This document shows, in pieces, positions 51,588 through 60,222 of a DNA stretch of 64,000 nt. Under the pieces are notes generated by a model. It had not been told where the DNA came from. It did not search any database and worked only from the letters and a program-made list of their open reading frames with translations. Source of the DNA: Ornithinimicrobium pekingense DSM 21552. Its GTDB lineage: Bacteria; Actinomycetota; Actinomycetes; Actinomycetales; Dermatophilaceae. Both the position numbers and the translations under genes were made by a program. The DNA is taken from assembly GCF_000421185.1 (NCBI RefSeq), contig NZ_ATWJ01000007.1, forward strand, positions 558,001 to 622,000. Direction: 5' to 3'. Numbering within the stretch: position 1 is the first letter of the stretch; each line of letters opens with the position of its first letter.

Positions 51588-53753
51588 TCAGCGTCCGTAG
51601 AGCTGGGGCGCCGCCCGGCGCAGCTCGGCGTCGAGGGCGGTGGCCAGCGTGGCCGAGAACGACGCGGACAGGTGCGAGTGGTCGCTGTAGGCGATGATGT
51701 TGCCGACCACCGCCGGGCAGACCCGTGCGGTGCAGACCCGGTCCACCAGGTCGATCAGCCGCACGTTGCCGGGCACCATGGCCTCGGTCATCGGAGAGGG
51801 ACCGGGCACGCGTGGGGTGTCGCAGGCCGCCGGCTCCTCCATGTGCTCCTCGACGCAGTCGGGGACGTGCTCGGCCATCCGGTGGATGTCGCGCACCGCG
51901 ACGACGTCGAGGCCGAGCTCGTCCAGCGCCTCCCAGGCCTCGACGAACCCGCGGGAGGCCTTCTCCGTCTCCTGCGCCCCGGCGGTCGTCGTGGCGATCG
52001 TGAAGACGACGTCGGGGTCGATCCGGTCCAGCTCGGCCAGGGCCCGCCGGTTCCACTCCTGGCAGGACGCCGACGGGAGCACGTCGGTCTGCTCGGGGTG
52101 CTGGCCCACGTTCGTCGTCAGCTGGCAGCCCGCCTTGACCATGACGAGCACGCGCCAGCGGTGCTCCTGCGCGAGCACCCGCCAGGCCGGCTCCCACATC
52201 GCGCCGTGCGAGCCGCCGGTGACGACGACGGTGGCGCCCGGGTCCTCGACCTCCATACCGGGCGGCTCGGGGCAGACGAGCACCTCGGCGTTCTCGGGCC
52301 GGTCCTTCGCGCTCTGCCAGCAGCCCTGGGCGTCGTGCGGGGGCTTGTCCTGGGCGGCCAGCTCCGGTGGCAGCAGCAGCGGCGCGTCGGGGACCGGCCC
52401 CCAGCCCGGCGTGAGCGCGAGCGCCCCGGGATGGCTGTCGACCCGCCCGTCCCACCCCGTGCCGGACAGCGCGACCTGCAGTGACTCCAGGCGCTGGTCG
52501 TGGCGGCTCTCCTGCAGCGCGGCCGCGCCGGTGAGCAGGACGGCGGGGACGACCAGGGCCGCGACCCCGGCCAGGGTGGTGCCGCGCGGTGCGGGCCACC
52601 GGCGGGCGTCGCCCGCGGGTCGTTCCACCCACCGCCAGGTGAGCCAGGCCAGGGCGACGGAGGTCACCAGGACCGCCGTGGACAGGGCGAGGTCCCCGGC
52701 CGGGCGGTCGGTCAGGCGCAGCGCGGCGATGAGCAGGGGCCAGTGCCACAGGTAGAGGGCGTAGGAGATGTCGCCGAGCCGGTGCGCGGGACGTGAGGAC
52801 AGCACGACGTCTGCGCTGCCCCGGGCACCGGTGTCGTCGGCGAGCAGGAAGAGCACCAGCCCGGCCACGGGCCACATCGCCCACGGCCCGGGGAACAGCG
52901 CCGCACCGTCGAGGACGAAGCCGCAGCTGACGATGAGTGCCACACCTGCCCACCCCATGGCCACCCGCACGGGCACGGGGATCCGCCGGTGGGCGACCGT
53001 GAGGGCGAGCAGGCCCGGCAGGGCCAGCTGCCACAGGCGGGCCCCGGTATGCAGGTACGCCGCCTGAGGGTCGAGCGAGCGCAGGTGCACCGCGAAGGCG
53101 AAGGAGGCCAGGGCCACGGCGACGACGGCGAGAGCCACGACCCGGCGTGCGTCCCACCCCCGCCACCGCGCGAGCCAGTAGCCGGCGAGGATGACGACCG
53201 GCCACAGGAGGTAGAACTGCCCCTGGACCGACAGCGACCAGAAGTGCTGCAGCGGGCTCGTCTGCACACCCGCGGCGTCGTAGCCGAGTTGGGAGTCGAT
53301 GAGCTCGAAGTTCTCGCGGTAGAGCAGCACCGCCGCGGTCTCGCGCCAGGTCGCGACCCGGGCCGAGGACGCCATCCAGGTGAACGTGCCGACGAGGACG
53401 AAGGCCAGGACGGGCAGGATCGGAGGGAGCAGCCGGCGGACCAGCCGCGCCAGGTAGGCCGGCAGGTCGAACCGTCCGCCGTCCCGCACGACCCGGCGCG
53501 CGATCATGCCGGTGAACAGGAAGCCGGAGATCGCGACGAAGACGTCGATGCCGCCGGAGACCCGGCCCGCGCCGAACAGGTGGAAGGCGACGACGAGCGC
53601 GACCGCCACCCCGCGCAGGCCGTGCAGCCCCTGACGGCGGGGCTGGGGCTCGAGCGCGGCGGGCACGGGCGGCCCGTCGACGCGGTGGCGGCCACCGGTG
53701 ACGAGGTCGCCGCGGGTGCCCGTGGGCACGCTGACCGGACCGACCGTGCTCAC
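51588..53753 (-). CDS. Acyltransferase 3 / SGNH fusion membrane protein
   Basis: A 721-residue OafA-like protein. The N-terminal acyltransferase-3 domain (about residues 40-400, ten helices) begins LHGLRGVAVALVVAFHLF, with the catalytic-type His, and includes GGIDVFVAISGFLFTG and YALYLWHWPLL. After a linker, an extracytoplasmic SGNH domain has the nucleophile Ser in VVTGGSHGAMW and the Asp/His pair in YSDHSHLS. Such proteins O-acetylate cell-surface sugars; the acceptor is unknown. GTG at 53753 has GGAGGG upstream. It stands between uppS and zur. Confidence 0.93.
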   Translation of the reverse strand: MSTVGPVSVPTGTRGDLVTGGRHRVDGPPVPAALEPQPRRQGLHGLRGVAVALVVAFHLFGAGRVSGGIDVFVAISGFLFTGMIARRVVRDGGRFDLPAYLARLVRRLLPPILPVLAFVLVGTFTWMASSARVATWRETAAVLLYRENFELIDSQLGYDAAGVQTSPLQHFWSLSVQGQFYLLWPVVILAGYWLARWRGWDARRVVALAVVAVALASFAFAVHLRSLDPQAAYLHTGARLWQLALPGLLALTVAHRRIPVPVRVAMGWAGVALIVSCGFVLDGAALFPGPWAMWPVAGLVLFLLADDTGARGSADVVLSSRPAHRLGDISYALYLWHWPLLIAALRLTDRPAGDLALSTAVLVTSVALAWLTWRWVERPAGDARRWPAPRGTTLAGVAALVVPAVLLTGAAALQESRHDQRLESLQVALSGTGWDGRVDSHPGALALTPGWGPVPDAPLLLPPELAAQDKPPHDAQGCWQSAKDRPENAEVLVCPEPPGMEVEDPGATVVVTGGSHGAMWEPAWRVLAQEHRWRVLVMVKAGCQLTTNVGQHPEQTDVLPSASCQEWNRRALAELDRIDPDVVFTIATTTAGAQETEKASRGFVEAWEALDELGLDVVAVRDIHRMAEHVPDCVEEHMEEPAACDTPRVPGPSPMTEAMVPGNVRLIDLVDRVCTARVCPAVVGNIIAYSDHSHLSASFSATLATALDAELRRAAPQLYGR

Positions 53754-53853
53754 CCGCTGCCCTCCTGCTCCGACTGCTCGCTGCGCCTGCCCATGCTAGG
53801 TGCTGGACGACCCCCGTCCGCCCGCCACGCACCGGCAGCGCCGGCGCCGGGGC

Positions 53854-54252
53854 TCAGGCGGGCGCGCACCCCTGGCAGCGTCCGAAGACCTCGAGCGTGT
53901 GGCTGACGTCGGTGAAACCGTGCTCCGCCCCCACCCGGTCGGCCCAGCGCTCCACGGCCGGTCCCTCGATCTCCACCGTCCGGCCGCAGTCACGGCAGAC
54001 GAGGTGGTGGTGGTGGCCGGTCGAGCACATCCGGTAGACGGCCTCACCCTCGTCGGTGCGGATCATGTCGACCTCGCCCGCGGCCGCGAGGGAGGTCAGC
54101 GTGCGGTAGACGGTCGCCAGCCCCACCTTGTCACCGGCCTCGCGCATGCGCGCGTGCAGGTCCTGGGCGCTGGTGAAGTCCTCGCTGCGCCCGAGCCGCT
54201 CGATGACGGCGGCCTGCTGCCGGGTGGGTCGACGGTGCGTCGTCGTGCTCAT
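53854..54252 (-). CDS. zur: Fur-family zinc uptake regulator
   Basis: A 132-residue Fur-family repressor: a winged helix with VGLATVYRTLTSLAAAGEV and a metal domain with TGHHHHLVCRDCG, then CQGC near the C-terminus for the structural zinc. Position at the end of znuA-znuC-znuB, overlapping znuB by 4 bp, and a Zur-type palindrome before znuA make zinc the likely signal rather than iron. Zur with zinc represses the operon and therefore itself. Confidence 0.93.
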   Translation of the reverse strand: MSTTTHRRPTRQQAAVIERLGRSEDFTSAQDLHARMREAGDKVGLATVYRTLTSLAAAGEVDMIRTDEGEAVYRMCSTGHHHHLVCRDCGRTVEIEGPAVERWADRVGAEHGFTDVSHTLEVFGRCQGCAPA

Positions 54253-55274
54253 CGGGTCACCTCCTGCTCGTGGCGGGCGTCCTGGTCGGGCCCCTCGGCC
54301 GGGGGCGGGTGGTCGCTGTGCTCGTCGTAGTGGCCCTCGTGGGCGGCGTGCCGGTGGCCGTCGTGCAGGTAGTCGACGTGGTCACCGTGCGGGACGGCCT
54401 CGTGCCCGCACCCGGGTCCGTGCTCGTGGGCGTGCCGCTCGGCCCGCAGGTGGCGCCGGCGGGCGACCAGCCGCACCACGTGGCCGACCACCATCGCGAC
54501 CACGAACAGGGCGATGGCGATGAGCACGATCGTGCCACCGGAGGCGGTGTCCAGCTGGTAGGAGACCACGACCCCGCCGACGGAGGAGAGGACGCCGAGC
54601 ACCACCGCCCAGAGGTTGGCCGCACGGAAGCTCCCGGACAGCTGCTGCGCCGCGGCGTTGGGCACGATCATCAGGGCGCTGATGAGCAGCAGCCCGATGA
54701 CGCGCATGGCCACGACCACGGTGACCGCGGTCAGCACCGCGAGCAGGATGTTGAGCGCGAGCACCGGCAGGCCGCTGGCCCGGGCGTACTCCTCGTCGCC
54801 GGCCACCGCGAACAACCTCGGTCGCAGCACCAGCGTGACGCCCACGATCACGGCGGACAGCACCGCGAAGGTCACGAGCTCACCGCGGGTCGTGGTGGCG
54901 ATCGACCCGAAGAGGAAGCTGGTCAGGTTGCCGGTCTGGGCGCCCTCGGACCGGTTGATGATGACGACGCCGGCCGCGATGCCGCCGTAGAACAGCATGG
55001 CCAGGGCCAGGTCGCCGGAGGTGCGCCCACGGGCGCGGAGCAGCTCGATCACCACGGCACCCAGCGCAGCGGTGACGAGCGCGGTGAGCACGGGCGCACG
55101 GTCGGTCGCGATGCCGATCGCCACGCCGGCCAGGGCCACGTGCCCCAGGCCGTCCCCGATGAGGGAGAGCCGGCGCTGGACCAGGAAGATCCCGACCATC
55201 GGCGCGGCGAGGCCGACGAACAGCGCGGCCAGCAGCGCGTTGCGCATGAAGTCGAGCTCGAACATCGCGCTCAC
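54249..55274 (-). CDS. znuB: Zinc ABC transporter permease
   Basis: A 341-residue ABC-3 family permease with about nine helices (LIGDGLGHVALAGVAIG, ALMIVPNAAAQQLSGS). The cytoplasmic C-terminal tail of about 70 residues is rich in histidine (HAHEHGPGCGHEAVPHGD and onward), likely a zinc-binding sensor or buffer. GTG at 55274 overlaps the znuC stop; ATG at 55265 is an alternative. It pairs with ZnuC as the transmembrane channel. Confidence 0.93.
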   Translation of the reverse strand: MSAMFELDFMRNALLAALFVGLAAPMVGIFLVQRRLSLIGDGLGHVALAGVAIGIATDRAPVLTALVTAALGAVVIELLRARGRTSGDLALAMLFYGGIAAGVVIINRSEGAQTGNLTSFLFGSIATTTRGELVTFAVLSAVIVGVTLVLRPRLFAVAGDEEYARASGLPVLALNILLAVLTAVTVVVAMRVIGLLLISALMIVPNAAAQQLSGSFRAANLWAVVLGVLSSVGGVVVSYQLDTASGGTIVLIAIALFVVAMVVGHVVRLVARRRHLRAERHAHEHGPGCGHEAVPHGDHVDYLHDGHRHAAHEGHYDEHSDHPPPAEGPDQDARHEQEVTR

Positions 55275-56014
55275 CGTGCTGCCGTCCTTCCGCTGGAGCG
55301 GGCCAGCGCGCCCTGGTGCACGGCATACCCCTCGGGGGTGCCGTCGAAGGTCACGTGGCCCGTGTCGACCTCCACGATCCGGTCCACGACACCGCGCAGC
55401 GCCGACAGCTCGTGGGTGACGATGGCCATCGTCGTGCCCGCGTCCGCCAGGCGGCGCAGCACCGAGGTCAGCACATCCTGGCTGGCCCGGTCGACGCCTG
55501 CCGTGGGCTCGTCCATCAGGAGCACGTCGGGGCGGGCGACGAGGGCACGGGCGATGAGCACGCGGCGCTGCTGGCCGCCGGAGAGCGTCTCGACGTCGAA
55601 GCGTGCCCGGTCGGCCAGCCCGGCTGCCTCGACGGCGGCCAGCACGGCCTCGCGGTCGGCCCGGGTGGCGGGGCGGTACCACGGACGTCGTGCGAGCAGG
55701 CCGGTCGCCACGACCTCGGCGACCGTCGCGCGGACCCCGCCGACGAGGGTATGGCGCTGGGGGACGTAACCGATGCGGGTGCGGTCGGGCAGGCGCGCCA
55801 GCGGGGTGCCGAGCACCTCGACCTGCCCGGACAGGTGCTCGGAGAGGCCGAGCAGGCCTTTGACCAAGGTCGTCTTGCCCGAGCCGTTGGGGCCCAGGAC
55901 CGCCACGACCTCGCCCCGGCGGACGGTCAGGTCGACGTCGGAGACGACCGGTCGCCCCCGGTAGCCGAAGGCGGCGCCGCGCAGCTCGACGACGGGTGGG
56001 GCGGGGGCACTCAC
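55271..56014 (-). CDS. znuC: Zinc ABC transporter ATP-binding protein
   Basis: A 247-residue ATPase: Walker A GPNGSGKTTL, Q-loop region YVPQRH, signature LSGGQQRR, Walker B VLLMDEPTAG and the switch histidine in IVTHELS. GTG at 56014 overlaps the znuA stop (GTGA), and znuB overlaps its own stop. It energises zinc import with ZnuB. Confidence 0.95.
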   Translation of the reverse strand: MSAPAPPVVELRGAAFGYRGRPVVSDVDLTVRRGEVVAVLGPNGSGKTTLVKGLLGLSEHLSGQVEVLGTPLARLPDRTRIGYVPQRHTLVGGVRATVAEVVATGLLARRPWYRPATRADREAVLAAVEAAGLADRARFDVETLSGGQQRRVLIARALVARPDVLLMDEPTAGVDRASQDVLTSVLRRLADAGTTMAIVTHELSALRGVVDRIVEVDTGHVTFDGTPEGYAVHQGALARSSGRTAAR

Positions 56015-57015
56015 GAGCAGCCCTGGCCCTCGCGCAGGGTCTGGAGGTTGGTCCGCATGATGTCAAGGTAGTCGCTGCCCGCGCCGGGCTCGCTCAGGCC
56101 GTCGGCGGGATCGAGGGTGAGGACCTGTGCCCCGGTCTCGGAGGCGACGGTGCGGGCGATGTCGGGGGACAGGAGCGGCTCGGTGTAGACCGTGCTGACG
56201 TCCAGCTCCTGCACCAGCCGGGTCACCTCCGCCAGGCGCGCCGGCGAGGGCTCGGACTCCGGGGAGATGCCGGTGATGCCGGTCACCTCCAGGTCGTAGC
56301 GGGCCCCGAGGTAGCCGAACGCGTCGTGGGTCGTCACGACCTGACGGCTCGCGCACTCCCGCAGCCCCTCGGTGAACTCCTGGTCCAGCGCCTGCAGGTC
56401 CGCCACCAGGGCCGCCGCGCCCGCCTCGTAGTCCGGGGCGTGGTCGGGGTCGACCGCGCCCAGCTCGGCGGCGAGCGCCTCGGCCACGTCCCCGTAGCGG
56501 ACGGGGTCCAGCCAGAAGTGTGGGTCCTCCGCGCCGTGGCCGTGGCCGTGGCCGTGGCCGTCGTCCTCGGCGTCCTCGTCGCCGTGGTCCTCCCCGTCGG
56601 CGTGCTCGTCGTGCTCCTCCCCGGACTCCTCCAGCGCCAGCAGGTCGGCGGCGGGCGTCACGTCGAAGCTCGTGCCGGGGGCCTGCTGCGCGACCGCGTC
56701 GTCGACGGCCGGCTGCATACCCGACTCGAAGACGACCAGGTCGGCCGAGCCGAGCGCGCCCACCGTGCGCGGCGACAGCTCCACGTCGTGGGGGTCGACC
56801 CCCGGCGCGGTCAGCGCGGTGACCTGGGCGTGGTCGCCGCCCACGCGCTCCACGAGGTACTCCAGCGGGTAGAAGCTGGCGACGACCTGCACGGCGTCCG
56901 CGTCGGCCGGCGCCGCAGCGGGGGTCGCGTCACCGTCGTCGGTGGAGGCGGCGCCGCACCCTGCCAGCAGAGCGGTGAGGGGCAGGGCGAGGGCGAGGGT
57001 GCGCACACGGGGCAT
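56011..57015 (-). CDS. znuA: Zinc-binding lipoprotein ZnuA
   Basis: A 334-residue solute-binding lipoprotein. The signal peptide ends in LTALLAGC, so Cys20 is lipidated. Metal ligands are expected at GVDPHDVEL, the His of DPHFWLDP, VVTTHDAFGYL and the final TLDPADG Asp. Between residues 130 and 165 a loop of His, Asp and Glu (EEHDEHADGEDHGDE, then GHGHGHGHG) is typical of zinc rather than manganese family members. ATG at 57015 is six bases after a -10, under a Zur-type operator. Confidence 0.95.
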   Translation of the reverse strand: MPRVRTLALALPLTALLAGCGAASTDDGDATPAAAPADADAVQVVASFYPLEYLVERVGGDHAQVTALTAPGVDPHDVELSPRTVGALGSADLVVFESGMQPAVDDAVAQQAPGTSFDVTPAADLLALEESGEEHDEHADGEDHGDEDAEDDGHGHGHGHGAEDPHFWLDPVRYGDVAEALAAELGAVDPDHAPDYEAGAAALVADLQALDQEFTEGLRECASRQVVTTHDAFGYLGARYDLEVTGITGISPESEPSPARLAEVTRLVQELDVSTVYTEPLLSPDIARTVASETGAQVLTLDPADGLSEPGAGSDYLDIMRTNLQTLREGQGCS

Positions 57016-57021
57016 GGCACC

Positions 57022-57051
57022 AGTCTGCGCTCAACTGAGAATGATTGTCAA
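57022..57051 (-). promoter_or_regulatory. znuA promoter with Zur box
   Basis: On the minus strand TTGACA (57051-57046) and CAGACT (57027-57022) are 18 bp apart, and the znuA ATG follows after six bases, so the mRNA should be leaderless. The 15-mer TGAGAATGATTGTCA (57036-57050 on plus) is a near-perfect palindrome matching Zur/Fur-type boxes and covers the -35 end and spacer. Bound Zur would block RNA polymerase. Confidence 0.85.
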
Positions 57052-57054
57052 AAT

Positions 57055-57384
57055 CTAGCCCCGGGGGAGAAGCTGCACCACGGTGACCACCGCGAAGAGC
57101 AGCAGCACGACCAACCGCATCAACCGCTCGACCGTGGTCAGGCGCGGCCAGGAGAGGTAGAGCAGCCACAGGATGAAGGCCAGGGCCATCCCCACGAGGG
57201 TCCAGCCGACCGGTCCGCCGAGGAACCCGCCGCCCACCATGAGCAGCAGCAGCACCAGGAAGGGCAGCCAGACGGGCAGCCGTGCCAGCTGCTCGAGGGC
57301 CGGCCGGGAGGCCTGCTCGATGCTGCGGCGGAGCGCACCGGGGGAGGTGGAGGGGTCAGGACCGGGGGAGGGCGTGCTGGACAC
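57055..57384 (-). CDS. Small membrane protein (DUF6703-like)
   Basis: A 109-residue protein: a polar N-terminus of about 35 residues, then hydrophobic segments [36 protein letters not shown] and [19 protein letters not shown], so three helices. The family assignment is tentative and the function unknown. GTG at 57384 lies six bases after TACGCT, a leaderless start divergent from glyS. Its stop is directly beside the Zur box of znuA. Confidence 0.7.
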   Translation of the reverse strand: MSSTPSPGPDPSTSPGALRRSIEQASRPALEQLARLPVWLPFLVLLLLMVGGGFLGGPVGWTLVGMALAFILWLLYLSWPRLTTVERLMRLVVLLLFAVVTVVQLLPRG

Positions 57385-57427
57385 CGGCTCAGCGTAGTGG
57401 GGGTCCGGGAGGGGGTCGGTGGCCCCC

Positions 57428-57433
57428 TACACT
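57428..57433 (+). promoter_or_regulatory. -10 element for leaderless glyS
   Basis: TACACT ends seven bases before the glyS ATG with no ribosome site between. The opposite-strand TACGCT at 57391-57396 drives the divergent small membrane gene. Confidence 0.65.
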
Positions 57434-57440
57434 GACGCCC

Positions 57441-58850
57441 ATGGCTCAGACCTCCACCGTCGACCTTGTCGTGTCCCTCGCCAAGCGGCGAGGCTTCGTC
57501 TTCCCCTGCGGCGAGATCTACGGCGGGACGAGGTCGGCGTGGGACTACGGGCCCCTGGGGGTGGCGCTGAAGGAGAACATCAAGCGGCAGTGGTGGCGCT
57601 CGATGGTCCAGACCCGCGACGACGTGGTCGGCCTGGACTCCTCGATCATCCTGCCCCGGCAGACCTGGGTCGCCTCGGGTCACGTGGGGGAGTTCTCCGA
57701 CCCCCTCACCGAGTGCCAGTCCTGCCACAAGCGCTTCCGGGTGGACCACATGCAGGAGGCCGTCGCGGAGAGGAAGAACAAGAAGGCCCGGCCGGGCGAG
57801 GAGATCGACCCCGACGACGTGCCGCTGGCCGAGATCGCCTGCCCCAGCTGCGGCAACAAGGCCTGGACCGAGCCGCGCGAGTTCAACATGATGCTCAAGA
57901 CCTACCTGGGCGTCATCGAGGACGAGGGCGGGCTGCACTACCTGCGGCCCGAGACCGCCCAGGGCATCTTCGTCAACTTCGCCAACGTCATGGGCGCCGC
58001 GCGCAAGAAGCCACCGTTCGGCATCGCCCAGACCGGCAAGAGCTTCCGCAACGAGATCACCCCCGGCAACTTCATCTTCCGCACGCGCGAGTTCGAGCAG
58101 ATGGAGATGGAGTTCTTCGTCAAGCCCGGCGAGGACGAGGAGTGGCACCAGTACTGGATCGACGAGCGCACCCGCTGGTACACCGACCTGGGCATCGACC
58201 CCGGCAACCTGCGCCACTACGAGCACCCGGCCGACAAGCTGTCGCACTACTCCAAGCGCACGGTCGACATCGAGTACCGCTTCGGCTTCACCGGCAGCGA
58301 GTGGGGCGAGCTGGAGGGTGTGGCCAACCGCACCGACTTCGACCTGGGCACCCACAGCCAGCACTCGGGCGCCGACCTGAGCTACTTCGACCAGGCCAGC
58401 GGCGAGCGGTACACGCCCTACGTCATCGAGCCGGCCGCCGGGCTCTCCCGCTCCCTGATGACCTTCCTCGTCGAGGCCTACACCGAGGACGAGGCGCCCA
58501 ACGCCAAGGGCGGGGTGGACAAGCGCACCGTGCTGCGCCTGGACCCGCGTCTGGCGCCGATGAAGGTGGCCGTGCTGCCGCTGTCGCGCAACGCCGACCT
58601 CTCGCCCAAGGCCAGGGACCTCGCCGCCCGGCTCCGGCAGCACTGGATGGTGGAGTTCGACGACGCGGGCGCGATCGGCCGGCGCTACCGCCGCCAGGAC
58701 GAGATCGGGACGCCGTTCTGCGTCACGGTCGACTTCGACACCCTCGAGGACCACGCCGTCACGATCCGGGAGCGTGACTCGATGGCCCAGGAGCGGGTGG
58801 CGCTGGACCAGGTCGAGGGATACCTGGCCCAGCGTCTCGTCGGCTGCTGA
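57441..58850 (+). CDS. glyS: Glycyl-tRNA synthetase
   Basis: A 469-residue class II synthetase of the dimeric alpha2 type. It starts [25 protein letters not shown], has motif 2 as [16 protein letters not shown] and motif 3 with the [10 protein letters not shown] segment. Two Cys pairs (CQSC and CPSC, residues about 94 and 135) look like a zinc site. The C-terminal anticodon domain ends in the [10 protein letters not shown] stretch. ATG at 57441 opens the family N-terminus. Confidence 0.97.
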   Translation: MAQTSTVDLVVSLAKRRGFVFPCGEIYGGTRSAWDYGPLGVALKENIKRQWWRSMVQTRDDVVGLDSSIILPRQTWVASGHVGEFSDPLTECQSCHKRFRVDHMQEAVAERKNKKARPGEEIDPDDVPLAEIACPSCGNKAWTEPREFNMMLKTYLGVIEDEGGLHYLRPETAQGIFVNFANVMGAARKKPPFGIAQTGKSFRNEITPGNFIFRTREFEQMEMEFFVKPGEDEEWHQYWIDERTRWYTDLGIDPGNLRHYEHPADKLSHYSKRTVDIEYRFGFTGSEWGELEGVANRTDFDLGTHSQHSGADLSYFDQASGERYTPYVIEPAAGLSRSLMTFLVEAYTEDEAPNAKGGVDKRTVLRLDPRLAPMKVAVLPLSRNADLSPKARDLAARLRQHWMVEFDDAGAIGRRYRRQDEIGTPFCVTVDFDTLEDHAVTIRERDSMAQERVALDQVEGYLAQRLVGC

Positions 58851-58959
58851 GGCCCCCGGCGTCGCGGCCGCGGGGCGGGCGCGGTCCGTCTCGCGCCACC
58901 GTGCGGGCCGACCTACGGTGGAGACGACCGCACATCCCTACCACCGAAGGAGAACGATC

Positions 58960-59508
58960 ATGCCTGCGCTCGACGGCAAGAAGGTCGCCTTCCTGGCCAC
59001 CGACGGTTTCGAGGACAGCGAGCTGACCAGCCCCTGGGAGGCGGTGACGCAGGCGGGCGCCCAGGCCGTGCTCGTCTCGCCGGGGACCGGCTCGATCACC
59101 GGCAAGAAGGGGCACGAGGCCGCGGTCGACGAGGCGGTCGCCTCCGCCGACCCGGCCGCGTTCGACGCCCTCGTGCTGCCCGGCGGGGTGGTGAACGCCG
59201 ACAACATCCGGATGGAGGAGGCCGCTGTCGCCTTCGCCGGTCACTTCTTCGCGACCGGCAAGCCGGTCGGCGTCATCTGCCACGGGGCCTGGATCCTCGC
59301 CGACGCCGACGTGCTCGGCGGCCGCACGCTCACCTCCTACCCCTCCCTGCGGACGGACCTGCGCAACGCGGGTGCGACGTGGGTCGACGAGGAGGTGCAC
59401 GTCGACCAGGGCCTGGTCTCCAGCCGCACGCCGGACGACCTGCCCGCGTTCAACGCCAAGATCGTCGAGGAGTTCGCCGAGGGGCGCCACGAGGCGCAGA
59501 CCGCCTGA
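58960..59508 (+). CDS. DJ-1/PfpI family protein (YhbO-like)
   Basis: A 182-residue protein of the type 1 glutamine amidotransferase-like fold. The nucleophile elbow VGVICHGAW carries the Cys, and FLATDGFEDSELTSPWEAV holds the family Glu. Relatives are described as stress proteases or deglycases; the true activity is debated. ATG at 58960 has GAAGGAG upstream. It is a single gene closed by a hairpin shared with the convergent lysE-like gene. Confidence 0.9.
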   Translation: MPALDGKKVAFLATDGFEDSELTSPWEAVTQAGAQAVLVSPGTGSITGKKGHEAAVDEAVASADPAAFDALVLPGGVVNADNIRMEEAAVAFAGHFFATGKPVGVICHGAWILADADVLGGRTLTSYPSLRTDLRNAGATWVDEEVHVDQGLVSSRTPDDLPAFNAKIVEEFAEGRHEAQTA

Positions 59509-59516
59509 GGCGGGCC

Positions 59517-59553
59517 GGCGTGGGGCTCATCCGCCGCTGATGAGTCCCACGCC
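59517..59553. terminator. Shared terminator overlapping the lysE end
   Basis: A 15-bp stem with one G-T pair (59517-59531 with 59539-59553) has a 7-base loop. It starts eight bases after the DJ-1 stop, and its right half is inside the last codons of the lysE-like gene. Confidence 0.75.
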
Positions 59554-60141
59554 GATCGAGACCATCACCACGGCGATGCCTGCGTCGAGCGCCTGCCACG
59601 AGCGGGGCCGGGCGAAGAACGGGGCGAGCCTGCGCGAGCCCAGGCCCAGCGCGGTGAACCACACCGCGCTGCCGGTGACGATCCCGGCGTAGAACCACCA
59701 GCGGCCCTGCCCGCCGTGACTGTTGGCGATCGTGCCGAGCAGCACGACGTCGAGGTAGACGTGCGGGTTGAGCAGGGTGAGGGCGGCCATCGTCCCCAGG
59801 GCGCGGGCCGCCGACCCCGCGCGGCCGGCGCCGGTCGCCTCGAGGGTCTCGCCCGGGTGCAGCGCCCGCCGGGCGGCGTGCATGCCGTAGCCGATGACGA
59901 ACAGCCCTCCGCCCCAGCGGGCGACGGTCAGGAAGGACGGCCAGGTGGTGACGACCGCGCCGATGCCCAGGACGGCCAGGCCGATGAGCGCCGCGTCGGC
60001 CAGGATGCAGAAGAGCACGAGCGGGCCCACCTGCTGACGGCGCAGCCCCTGGCGCAGGAGGAAGGCGTTCTGGGCGCCGATGGCGACGATGAGGCCGAGT
60101 CCGGTGAGCATCCCGGTGAGGACGAGCGCGAGGGGGGTCAC
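59527..60141 (-). CDS. LysE/ArgO family amino acid exporter
   Basis: A 204-residue exporter with six hydrophobic segments. GAQNAFLLRQGLRRQQVGPLVLFC near the N-terminus and LLNPHVYLDVVLLGTIA after the centre are typical of LysE/ArgO. It should export lysine or arginine. GTG at 60141 follows TATCGT by eight bases. It is divergent from a LysG/ArgP-type regulator, the classic arrangement for exporter control. Confidence 0.93.
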   Translation of the reverse strand: MTPLALVLTGMLTGLGLIVAIGAQNAFLLRQGLRRQQVGPLVLFCILADAALIGLAVLGIGAVVTTWPSFLTVARWGGGLFVIGYGMHAARRALHPGETLEATGAGRAGSAARALGTMAALTLLNPHVYLDVVLLGTIANSHGGQGRWWFYAGIVTGSAVWFTALGLGSRRLAPFFARPRSWQALDAGIAVVMVSIGVGLISGG

Positions 60142-60210
60142 AGGCGTCCACGATAGGACGGCCAGCGCCCGCTCGACGCATCAGGACGATGAAGGATTCT
60201 GGCCGCGCAT

Positions 60211-60216
60211 TAGTCT
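60211..60216 (+). promoter_or_regulatory. -10 element for the LysG-type gene
   Basis: TAGTCT lies six bases before ATG at 60223 in a relatively AT-rich 80-base divergent gap. The gap should also hold the regulator binding site for the exporter gene; no clear dyad was seen. Confidence 0.55.
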
Positions 60217-60222
60217 GGCTTC

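Noticed and set aside
52000-52800. Separate small genes inside the acyltransferase gene
   Set aside because: All are in other frames of one continuous protein with both domains intact, without ribosome sites.
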